Of a stretch of DNA of 8,981 nucleotides, positions 1-5,837 are shown piece by piece; positions within the stretch are counted from its first letter, which is position 1, and each line of letters opens with the position of its first letter. The stretch is taken from contig JAFQAF010000121.1 of assembly GCA_017400025.1 (NCBI GenBank), positions 1 through 8,981 on the forward strand, given 5' to 3'. A program made the position numbers and the translations under genes. Source of the DNA: Oscillospiraceae bacterium (GTDB taxonomy: Bacteria > Bacillota_A > Clostridia > Oscillospirales > Ruminococcaceae). Below the pieces are notes generated by a model, which saw only the letters and a program-made list of their open reading frames with translations, was not told the origin of the DNA and searched no databases.

Positions 1-96
1 CTGGAAAGAAATATTGACAGAGAACTGATTTTCTCTGTGCTTTGCCTGAACATAATGGTGATTCTGGATGTGTTCATTCAGATTGCCGCAAGATAA
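1..96 (+). CDS. 3' end of an unidentified protein gene (partial)
   Basis: An open frame runs from the first base of the window to a TAA at 94-96 and gives the last 31 residues of a protein whose start lies outside. The visible peptide is a short charged stretch (ERNIDRE) followed by a hydrophobic segment (LIFSVLCLNIMVILDVFIQIA) ending in Ala-Arg. That segment could be one membrane helix or a buried amphipathic helix. I do not recognise the family. Only 32 bp separate its stop from the asparaginase start, and no clear promoter or terminator lies between them, so the two genes are probably cotranscribed. Because the fragment is short, even its coding status rests mainly on position and the absence of stops. 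Confidence 0.5.
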   Translation: MERNIDRELIFSVLCLNIMVILDVFIQIAAR

Positions 97-128
97 AAAC
101 CTGAATTTTATACTGAAAGGAATTTACA

Positions 129-992
129 ATGAACAGAATACTTCTCATTACCACAGGCGGCACCCTTGCCTGCACACCTACAGAAAAAGGTCTTATGCCG
201 ACACTCACCGGCCTGGATATCCTGGAGTATTCAGCCTATGCTGACGAAGAAATCGATATCTGTGACTTCAAACTTATCGACTCCTCAATTATGACAGACG
301 AAGACAGGGCAGAACTGGCTGATATTATCTGGAACAACCGTGATGATTACGATTCATTTATCATCACCCACGGCACAGACAGTATGGCATACACAGCTGC
401 TTACCTTGACTGTGCACTGCCGGATTTCGGCAAATCAATCATTATCACCGGTGCACAGCTGCCTCTGCCACAGGAAGGCACAGATGCTGTGGACAACCTC
501 AATCTTTCCATCAAAGCAGCCAGTGAAGGCTATGTAGGCACCTGCCTTGCAATCTATCATCGCCTTATCCCTGCAAAATCTGCCACAAAAATGGAAACAG
601 AAGGCTTTACAGCTTTTGAAAGCGTTACAGGAACATATATTGACGGCATTCTGCCTCTGCCACAGGGCGTGGCAAAGCTGGTTGAAGCACCGCAGAAAAA
701 AGTGGGCCTTATCTATATCACACCAAACCTTTCTGCACAGACAATCCTTCACTATGCAGAATGTGATGCTGTACTTGCCCTTGTGCTGGGCTCCGGCGGT
801 ATGCCTAAACACCAGGAAGCAGCTTTTGATATGCTGAAAGAACTGGGTGTACAGGTTTACATCAAGAGCCAGTGTATCCACGGCAGGGTTGAGGCTATTT
901 ACGAAGCCCATTCCGGCGTAAACAAATATATCCCGGTTGTGGATACATCCATAGACTGGGCAATGTATGCTATAATGTTCGGTGTTATTTGA
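129..992 (+). CDS. ansA: L-asparaginase, type I (cytoplasmic) family
   Basis: Hydrolyses L-asparagine to L-aspartate and ammonia. The 287-residue product has both signature motifs of the asparaginase family. TTGGTLA at residues 8-14 contains the nucleophile Thr12, and THGTD at 80-84 contains the second catalytic Thr83-Asp84 pair. Lys154 in the ATKMETEGF segment matches the catalytic lysine, and ITGAQLPL (106-113) is the usual strand-loop after the active site. There is no signal peptide, which fits the cytoplasmic type I enzymes. The small C-terminal domain begins near residue 190 (KKVGLIYITP) and keeps the SQC..G core at 247-252. The protein is shorter than the roughly 330-340 residues of E. 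coli AnsA and appears to lack about the last 40 residues. The start is supported by GAAAGGAA at 115-122, six bases upstream of the ATG. It is probably cotranscribed with the preceding partial gene and ends at a bidirectional terminator shared with sdaAA. Confidence 0.93.
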   Translation: MNRILLITTGGTLACTPTEKGLMPTLTGLDILEYSAYADEEIDICDFKLIDSSIMTDEDRAELADIIWNNRDDYDSFIITHGTDSMAYTAAYLDCALPDFGKSIIITGAQLPLPQEGTDAVDNLNLSIKAASEGYVGTCLAIYHRLIPAKSATKMETEGFTAFESVTGTYIDGILPLPQGVAKLVEAPQKKVGLIYITPNLSAQTILHYAECDAVLALVLGSGGMPKHQEAAFDMLKELGVQVYIKSQCIHGRVEAIYEAHSGVNKYIPVVDTSIDWAMYAIMFGVI

Positions 993-1031
993 TTTATCCT
1001 GACTTATACCACGGCACAACAGCCGTAAAAT

Positions 1032-1064
1032 AAAAACTGCTGCTTTCAGAGCAGCAGTTTTTTT
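1032..1064. terminator. Bidirectional intrinsic terminator between ansA and sdaAA
   Basis: A perfect 8-bp stem CTGCTGCT (1037-1044) / AGCAGCAG (1050-1057) has a 5-base loop. It is flanked by A5 on the left (1032-1036) and a T7 run on the right (1058-1064). The flanking A and T tracts make it work as a terminator on either strand, which suits the converging ansA (plus) and sdaAA (minus) genes. Confidence 0.9.
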
Positions 1065-1080
1065 GTATATTCAATCCGAA

Positions 1081-1947
1081 TCAACCAAAAATTTCTTTAT
1101 AGATAGCCTGGCCTGCAGGTGTGGTGGCTATACCGCCCATAGCTGTTTCTCTCAGCTGTGGAGGCAGCATTTTGCCTACCTTGAACATACTGTCAACCAC
1201 CTGGTCAAACGGAATATGTGCTACCTGGCCAGCCAGAGCCATATCAGCACTGATAAGTGCGTTTACAGCGCCGGAAGCATTTCTCTGTGCACAAGGCAGT
1301 GCCACAAGACCTGCCACAGGGTCACATACCAGACCCATTACGTTAATCATGGCAAAGCCTGCTGCGTCCAGACATCTTTCATCAGTTGCCCCCATCATAT
1401 ATGCTGCAGCGGCAGCGGCCATACTTGCGGCAACACCGCATTCTGCCTGGCATCCGCCGTCAGCGCCTGCAACTGTGGCGTTCTTTGTGAAAATAGCGCC
1501 CACAGCGCTGGCTGTAATCAGTGCTTCCAGAGTTTTTTCCCTGGAAATTCTCTTGTTTTCCATTACACCCAGCAGTACAGCCGGCACAATGCCGCAGCTG
1601 CCTGCAGTAGGGCTGGCGCATATTTTACCCATGGAAGCATTTACTTCACTGCATGAGTATGCCAGTGCCATAACGTAGTTTATATAGTTGCCTGTGATGG
1701 AGTCGCCCTTTGAATATTCAAACTGGCAGTTTGCCACACCGTCTATCAGACCGCCCTTTGTGGCCTGTTTTGTTTCCAGTGCCTTCAGTGCAGAGTTGAA
1801 CATTATATCCAGTCTCAGTGAAAAATGCTGCATGATTCTTTCTCTGGACATGCCTGTCAGCTTGATTTCATTGTCAAGGGCAATTTCCCATATGCGTTTG
1901 TCTTTTTCTTTACACTGCTCCAGCAGTTCTTCAGCGTTTTTATACAT
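1081..1947 (-). CDS. sdaAA: L-serine dehydratase, iron-sulfur-dependent, alpha subunit
   Basis: Catalytic subunit of the [4Fe-4S] enzyme that deaminates L-serine to pyruvate and ammonia in the cytoplasm. The 288-residue product is full length for the alpha chain of the two-subunit form. Recognisable segments are KGGLIDG (64-70), CASPTAGSCGIVPAVL (110-125), GADGGCQAECG (161-171) and CDPVAGLVALPCAQRNA (208-224). Cys166, Cys208 and Cys219 have the 42- and 11-residue spacing of three cluster-ligating cysteines known in the fused bacterial enzyme, so I infer they hold the Fe-S cluster. The Ala-rich stretch at 172-184 is normal for the family. The start lies 3 bp after the sdaAB stop, and its ribosome site (AGGGGG) falls inside the last sdaAB codons, which indicates translational coupling. 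The pair therefore forms one operon, beta subunit first, terminating at the hairpin at 1032-1064. Confidence 0.96.
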   Translation of the reverse strand: MYKNAEELLEQCKEKDKRIWEIALDNEIKLTGMSRERIMQHFSLRLDIMFNSALKALETKQATKGGLIDGVANCQFEYSKGDSITGNYINYVMALAYSCSEVNASMGKICASPTAGSCGIVPAVLLGVMENKRISREKTLEALITASAVGAIFTKNATVAGADGGCQAECGVAASMAAAAAAYMMGATDERCLDAAGFAMINVMGLVCDPVAGLVALPCAQRNASGAVNALISADMALAGQVAHIPFDQVVDSMFKVGKMLPPQLRETAMGGIATTPAGQAIYKEIFG

Positions 1948-1950
1948 ATT

Positions 1951-2619
1951 TTAATCCCCCTGAATATTTACTACAACAACGGATATTACGTTGTTTACCT
2001 TTCTCAGTTCATCAATAACATTCTGTGGAATGATATCATCACATTCAATAACACAGAATGCCTTGTCTCCGCGGCTGGTACGGCTTACCTTCATAATGCC
2101 GATGTTTATGTTGTTGAATGCCAGTATGGTACTTACATCGCTTACAACACCTTTTACGTCCTGCTGCTGAACAATAACTGTAGGGCAGGTGGCGTTGATT
2201 TCACAGGCCAGACCGTTGATGTTTGTCACCAGGATTCGGCCGCCGCCCAGGGAAGCACCTTCCACAAAGAATTCTTCATCACCGCTGACAAATGTGACTC
2301 TTGCGGTGTTTTCATAAACGGAAGGAATTTCTGTAGGATAGAATTCAAATTCCACACCCTGCTGCTGTGCTATTTCAAAACTCTGGCCCAGCCTTTCGTC
2401 ATCCTCGCTCATTCCCAGTGCACCTGCCACCAGTGCATAGTCAGTAAAATGGCCACGGTATGTGCTGGCGAAAGACCCGCCCAGACCAAAGCGCACCTTG
2501 CTGAAAGGTTTGTCATATATAAGACGGGCGGTTTTAGCCAGTTTAGCCGCACCCCGGGTATGAGAGGAAGATGGTCCTATCATAACAGGACCTACAACGT
2601 CCAATAAACTGATATTCAT
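1951..2619 (-). CDS. sdaAB: L-serine dehydratase, iron-sulfur-dependent, beta subunit (ACT domain)
   Basis: Partner of SdaAA in the heteromeric serine dehydratase. The 222-residue product begins with the conserved SLLDVVGPVMIGPSSSHT segment (GPSSSHT at 15-21), followed by the beta-subunit domain including GLGGSF (45-50). It ends with an ACT domain at about residues 147-219 (PTVIVQQQDVKGVVSDVSTIL and onward). ACT domains commonly bind amino acids, so serine sensing is likely but inferred. I chose the ATG at 2617-2619 over an in-frame ATG 75 bases further upstream. A perfect GGAGG (complement of 2626-2630) lies six bases before it, and the extra 25 residues would be unlike the family and fall in AT-rich leader DNA. 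The stop is 3 bp before sdaAA. Transcription would start in the divergent region at 2620-2900. Confidence 0.95.
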   Translation of the reverse strand: MNISLLDVVGPVMIGPSSSHTRGAAKLAKTARLIYDKPFSKVRFGLGGSFASTYRGHFTDYALVAGALGMSEDDERLGQSFEIAQQQGVEFEFYPTEIPSVYENTARVTFVSGDEEFFVEGASLGGGRILVTNINGLACEINATCPTVIVQQQDVKGVVSDVSTILAFNNINIGIMKVSRTSRGDKAFCVIECDDIIPQNVIDELRKVNNVISVVVVNIQGD

Positions 2620-2647
2620 TAATAACCTCCGATAATTAGTCAAACAG

Positions 2648-2676
2648 ACTATATTTGAAATTATTTTAACACAAAA
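2648..2676 (-). promoter_or_regulatory. Weak candidate promoter for sdaAB-sdaAA
   Basis: On the minus strand TATAGT (complement of 2648-2653) could be a -10 element, with TTTTGT (complement of 2671-2676) 17 bp upstream as a poor -35. It would place transcription start roughly 20-25 bases before the sdaAB ATG. AT-rich DNA offers other -10-like words here (for example TAAAAT, complement of 2663-2668), so this is only a suggestion. Confidence 0.22.
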
Positions 2677-2715
2677 ATTTGTAAAAAGAAACAATAACTA
2701 AAGTTTTTATCTGTT

Positions 2716-2748
2716 TTGGATAAAATTTCCGGCAATATTGGACAAAAT
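2716..2748 (+). repeat. Two 11-bp direct repeats, 22 bp apart (candidate operator)
   Basis: TTGGATAAAAT at 2716-2726 and TTGGACAAAAT at 2738-2748 differ at one base and are offset by exactly 22 bp, two helical turns. Both copies therefore lie on the same face of the helix. They sit between the divergent sdaAB and ytvI genes. The arrangement is what a dimeric or tandem-binding regulator might use, but no known binding consensus is recognised, and chance is possible in AT-rich DNA. Confidence 0.35.
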
Positions 2749-2900
2749 AAACAAATTCTTTTTTTGGGGATACAATAATAAAACAGGATAAGTGATTTGC
2801 ATAATATGATGAGCATTAATAAACGCAATTTTTATGTAAAATTTACTTGTCTATATTAAAAAAATGTATTACAATGTATTTTAGGCAGGTATGGAATAAT

Positions 2901-3974
2901 ATGACTTACGAACAAAAAAAACAATTTCTTGTTAATTTTGGTTATTATTCGGTCTTGATTGTACTTGCAGTTCTGGCTGTAAAATACGGCTGGCAGCTGC
3001 TTACGCCATTTGTAATAGCATTTGTGGTGGCGTTTTTCCTCAAGCCCATAGTAAACAGAGTTAATGTATATCTGAAAATCAGGCGCAGTATTGCAGCAAT
3101 ACTGTGTGTGCTTGGCTTTTATGCCGTCATAGTGGCGGCGGTTTCATTTGCCAGCATACAGGCAGCAATAGGCATCAGGAATCTTTTCTGGGCGCTTCCG
3201 GATTTTTATTACGGAGAACTGGCACCGTATGTGGAAAAATTGTTTACACGTTTTCAGACTATAGTGATAAACATTGACCCTACAGTGAAACAGCTGGTGG
3301 AAGAATATTCAGTCACAGCCATTGAAAAAATCGGCGGTGCAATCACATCACTTTCTGCATCAGCACTTGCCTCCATTTCTTCCTTTGCAGCCGGAATACC
3401 GTCCCTGTTTATTCAGACCCTTATCACAATCATTGCATCTGTGTTCATATCTGTGGACTATTATCAGATAACATACTTTATAGCCAGACAGCTGAACATA
3501 AGACAGATTACAATATTGTATGAGGCAGAAATTTATGCAAAAACAGCCATTATAAAATATCTCAAATCCTACAGCCTGATACTCTTTATCACTTTTGTGG
3601 AAATAGGTGCAGGGCTGTGGCTTATGAAAATCAGATGGCCGTTTGTCATCAGCCGGATAATAGCAGTGTTTGATATACTGCCTATGGTGGGAACCGGCGG
3701 TATAATTATTCCATGGGGTGTAATAGCTATTGTAATGGGGGACCTCCCCCTGGGCCTTGGCATGTTTGCACTCTACCTGTTTGTTACTGTGGTGCGCAAC
3801 ACCATAGAACCAAAAATTATCGGCCAGCAGGTTGGTCTGCACCCGGTTGCCACACTGGTTTCAATGTTCCTGGGTACAAAACTGCTGGGTATTGTGGGTC
3901 TGTTCGGGTTCCCGATTACTCTGGTAATTCTCAAACAGCTCAACGATACAGGTAAAATCAAACTTTATAAATAA
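2901..3974 (+). CDS. ytvI: AI-2E family transporter, YtvI-like integral membrane protein
   Basis: A polytopic membrane protein of the AI-2E transporter (UPF0118) family, closest in pattern to YtvI, known from spore-forming Firmicutes and named for a link to sporulation. With the start chosen here it has 357 residues. Hydrophobic segments lie near 16-27, 34-47, 63-90, 164-185, 223-243, 249-279, 282-298 and 315-345, with a more polar region at about 93-160. Typical family signatures are FDILPMVGTGG (257-267) and EPKIIGQQVGLHP (303-315). The frame is open back to a TTG at 2847 and has another ATG at 2874. I prefer the ATG at 2901 because MTYEQKKQFL leads straight into the first helix and GGA at 2893-2895 gives a weak ribosome site; the earlier starts have none. 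The substrate is unknown, and despite the family name autoinducer export should not be assumed. The next gene starts 15 bp downstream, so the two form an operon. Confidence 0.85.
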   Translation: MTYEQKKQFLVNFGYYSVLIVLAVLAVKYGWQLLTPFVIAFVVAFFLKPIVNRVNVYLKIRRSIAAILCVLGFYAVIVAAVSFASIQAAIGIRNLFWALPDFYYGELAPYVEKLFTRFQTIVINIDPTVKQLVEEYSVTAIEKIGGAITSLSASALASISSFAAGIPSLFIQTLITIIASVFISVDYYQITYFIARQLNIRQITILYEAEIYAKTAIIKYLKSYSLILFITFVEIGAGLWLMKIRWPFVISRIIAVFDILPMVGTGGIIIPWGVIAIVMGDLPLGLGMFALYLFVTVVRNTIEPKIIGQQVGLHPVATLVSMFLGTKLLGIVGLFGFPITLVILKQLNDTGKIKLYK

Positions 3975-3989
3975 GGAGAGAAAACTAAA

Positions 3990-5630
3990 ATGAGTATTGC
4001 TGACGCTTTTTCACTCTTTGGCGGCCTTGCTCTGTTCCTCTACGGCATGCACATGATGAGTGATGGTCTTGAAGCTGCAGCCGGCGAGAAAATGAAAAAA
4101 ATCCTGGAAAAACTCACATCTTCAACAATCAAGGGTGTGTTTGTTGGTGCACTTATCACAGCCATTATCCAGTCTTCATCTGCAACTACAGTTATGCTGG
4201 TTGGCTTTGTAAACTCCGGTCTTATGGCGCTGGAAAACACAGTAGGTGTTATCATGGGTGCCAATATCGGTACTACAATGACAGGTATCCTGCTTTCTGT
4301 AGGTATAGGCGACATCGCACCTATTATTGCATTTGTGGGTGTGGCACTGATTATGTTTTCCAAAGATGACAAAAAGAACAAAATCGGTGTTATCATTGCC
4401 GGTCTGGGTATACTGTTCCTTGGCATGAACATGATGAGCGACGCCATGAGAGGCATGCGTGATTCTCAGACTTTTATAAATCTTATCACAACACTTAAAA
4501 ACCCTATTCTGGGTGTTCTGGTTGGTACAGTATTTACAGCTATCATCCAGTCTTCTTCAGCTTCTGTAGGTATCCTGCAGGCTCTGGCTATGGCCGGTCT
4601 GGTTACACTGGACACCGGTATCTATGTAATGTTCGGTTTTGCTATCGGTACATGTGTAACTGCTGTTATCGCATCTATCGGTGCAAATGCAAATGCAAAA
4701 CGCGTTACAATCATACATCTGGCTTTCAACGTTATAGGTACAGTAGTATTTGTTATCATATGCCAGTTCCTGCCATTTGTGGGATTTGTTGAAAGTATTT
4801 TCCATTCACCTGAAGCACAGATTGCAAATGCATTCCTTATCTTCAAAGTGGTTACAACAATTATGCTTGTGCCATTTACAAAACAGCTGGTTGCTTTCTC
4901 CAAAATAGTGGTTAAAGACGCAGCAGAAGCAGAAAAACGCCCATCCATTGGCGAAAGAGCAGTTTCCATTTCCGGCTACCATGTGGGTGCATCAGCTATT
5001 GCTATCGGTCTTATCAGAGAAGAAGTTAACTATATGTACGACATTGCAAAACGCAATGTTGCACTCAGCTTTGACGCTGTTATTAACAACACACCGGAAT
5101 TCGACAAGGAAATCCGCAGAAACGAAGACGAACTTGATGAACTCAATGCTGATATCTCACAGTACATTTCCAGCATCCTTGGTTCTGTTCCGCAGACAGA
5201 TGCTGACGTAGTAAGCGGCTATTTCAGAATTGTTGGCAACATCGAACGTATCGGTGACCACGCAACAAACTTTGCTGACTACACAAAATTCTTCCTCAAT
5301 ACAAACCAGACACTTTCCGACAGAGCTACAGGCGAAGTTGTGGAAATGAAAAAAACTGCACTTTCTGCCATGTCACTGCTGGAAGGTGACAGACGCGATG
5401 ATGCAGCTACAATGCTGACAAGTGTTGCAAGAGCTGAGCAGGAAATTGACGATATGACAGACGCATACCGCACAGCACAGATGGACAGAATGAGAACAAC
5501 CACATGTTCTCCGGAAGCATCTGTTGTTTACGCAGAAATGCTGACAGACTTTGAACGTATTGGTGACCACCTGCTGAACATTGCAGAAGAATTTGCAAAA
5601 ATGTATCCTACAAAGAAAATTGAAGCATAA
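3990..5630 (+). CDS. Na/phosphate cotransporter family protein with C-terminal PhoU domain (paralog 1)
   Basis: Predicted sodium-dependent phosphate transporter of the NptA/YjbB type, fused to a regulatory PhoU-like domain; 546 residues, normal length. The membrane half (about 1-305) consists of two inverted-repeat units, each with the family's QSSSA motif: residues 61-65 and 187-191. The conserved segments GANIGT (90-95) and IGTC (219-222) follow them. The cytoplasmic half (about 335-540) is a helical PhoU region with two metal-binding-type motifs, NIERIGDH (417-424) and DFERIGDH (520-527), one in each three-helix bundle. AAGGAG at 3973-3978, overlapping the ytvI stop, precedes the ATG by 11 bases. 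It is the second gene of a unit with ytvI and ends 10 bp before a strong terminator. It uses few ATA codons and many ATC and GGT codons, unlike its paralog downstream, which suggests selection for high expression. Direction of phosphate movement (uptake or efflux) cannot be told from sequence. Confidence 0.93.
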   Translation: MSIADAFSLFGGLALFLYGMHMMSDGLEAAAGEKMKKILEKLTSSTIKGVFVGALITAIIQSSSATTVMLVGFVNSGLMALENTVGVIMGANIGTTMTGILLSVGIGDIAPIIAFVGVALIMFSKDDKKNKIGVIIAGLGILFLGMNMMSDAMRGMRDSQTFINLITTLKNPILGVLVGTVFTAIIQSSSASVGILQALAMAGLVTLDTGIYVMFGFAIGTCVTAVIASIGANANAKRVTIIHLAFNVIGTVVFVIICQFLPFVGFVESIFHSPEAQIANAFLIFKVVTTIMLVPFTKQLVAFSKIVVKDAAEAEKRPSIGERAVSISGYHVGASAIAIGLIREEVNYMYDIAKRNVALSFDAVINNTPEFDKEIRRNEDELDELNADISQYISSILGSVPQTDADVVSGYFRIVGNIERIGDHATNFADYTKFFLNTNQTLSDRATGEVVEMKKTALSAMSLLEGDRRDDAATMLTSVARAEQEIDDMTDAYRTAQMDRMRTTTCSPEASVVYAEMLTDFERIGDHLLNIAEEFAKMYPTKKIEA

Positions 5631-5640
5631 TAAAATATAC

Positions 5641-5667
5641 AGCGGAGGCTTTGGCCTCCGCTTTTTT
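5641..5667 (+). terminator. Intrinsic terminator after cotransporter paralog 1
   Basis: A perfect 9-bp stem AGCGGAGGC (5641-5649) / GCCTCCGCT (5654-5662) with loop TTTG is followed by a T run to 5667. It begins 10 bp after the stop codon and should isolate paralog 1 from paralog 2, so the second copy needs its own promoter. Confidence 0.93.
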
Positions 5668-5688
5668 GTTTTGTGCAAGCTGAATAAA

Positions 5689-5717
5689 TTTCACGTAGAT
5701 TTCACGTAGATTTCACG
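5689..5717 (+). promoter_or_regulatory. Pho-box-like 11-bp-phased triple repeat upstream of cotransporter paralog 2
   Basis: TTTCACG occurs at 5689-5695, 5700-5706 and 5711-5717, separated by TAGA both times, so the period is exactly 11 bp. Read as six-base units, TTCACG-N5-TTCACG-N5-TTCACG matches the layout of the PhoP box of Bacillus subtilis, TT(A/C/T)A(C/T)A repeated with about 5-bp spacers. Each unit differs only at the last base (G for A). It lies directly upstream of a phosphate transporter gene. I infer a phosphate-starvation operator; other tandem-binding response regulators could also use such a site. Confidence 0.6.
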
Positions 5718-5743
5718 AAAATTTTGAATACAGCCAGAAAATA

Positions 5744-5772
5744 AAGACATTGCCGGTTTAAAGTGATATTAT
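5744..5772 (+). promoter_or_regulatory. Candidate promoter for cotransporter paralog 2
   Basis: AAGACA (5744-5749, four of six bases of the -35 consensus) is followed after 17 bp by TATTAT (5767-5772, five of six of the -10 consensus). A TG one base upstream (5764-5765) makes an extended -10. Transcription would start near 5779, leaving a leader of about 60 bases. The TTCACG repeats end 26 bp before this -35 element. The -35 itself is in 11-bp phase with the TTTCACG copies (5711 plus 33). The weak -35 fits a promoter that needs an activator. Confidence 0.5.
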
Positions 5773-5782
5773 TGTATATAGA

Positions 5783-5795
5783 AGATTATTAATCT
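5783..5795. repeat. 13-bp perfect palindrome at the expected transcription start of paralog 2
   Basis: AGATTA (5783-5788), central T (5789), TAATCT (5790-5795). It sits just downstream of the candidate -10 and before the ribosome site. Its place fits a repressor operator, but short AT-rich palindromes arise by chance, so function is unproven. Confidence 0.3.
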
Positions 5796-5837
5796 GTTTT
5801 GTGTGCGCAGTGTCTGTGGCACAGAAAGGAGCATATA

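Larger units (their letters stand above)
2620..2900. other. Divergent intergenic control region (sdaAB / ytvI)
   Basis: About 280 bp with no convincing gene. It is markedly more AT-rich than the flanking coding DNA, contains many A and T tracts, and must hold the promoters for sdaAB (leftward) and for the ytvI-cotransporter unit (rightward). What can be pointed to is the sdaAB ribosome site at 2626-2630, a weak leftward promoter candidate, and two 11-bp direct repeats at 2716-2748. I could not find a rightward promoter with both hexamers at an acceptable spacing. If ytvI starts at an alternative upstream codon (TTG at 2847 or ATG at 2874) the region is correspondingly shorter. Confidence 0.7.

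Noticed and set aside
1063..1656. A 197-codon Cys/His-rich plus-strand frame opposite sdaAA
   Set aside because: The Cys and His come from complementing Ala, Gly and Met-rich sdaAA codons. Spacing of the Cys residues does not form a zinc-finger pattern and no ribosome site is present.
1825..2607. A 260-codon plus-strand frame opposite sdaAB and the start of sdaAA
   Set aside because: Composition is typical of antisense frames, there is no domain, and both sense genes are unmistakable family members in a coupled operon.
2760..2846. Possible rightward promoter words such as TACAAT (2771-2776) and TTGCAT near 2797
   Set aside because: Neither pairs with a plausible second hexamer at 16-18 bp, and AT-rich DNA yields such words often. 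A promoter must exist here but I cannot place it.
2620..2846. A riboswitch or structured leader in the divergent region
   Set aside because: No strong stem-loops or conserved riboswitch cores are visible in the AT-rich sequence.
5814..5824. Small palindrome CTGTG-G-CACAG next to the ribosome site of paralog 2
   Set aside because: Only five bases per arm with a single central base; too short to form an RNA hairpin or to be distinguished from chance.
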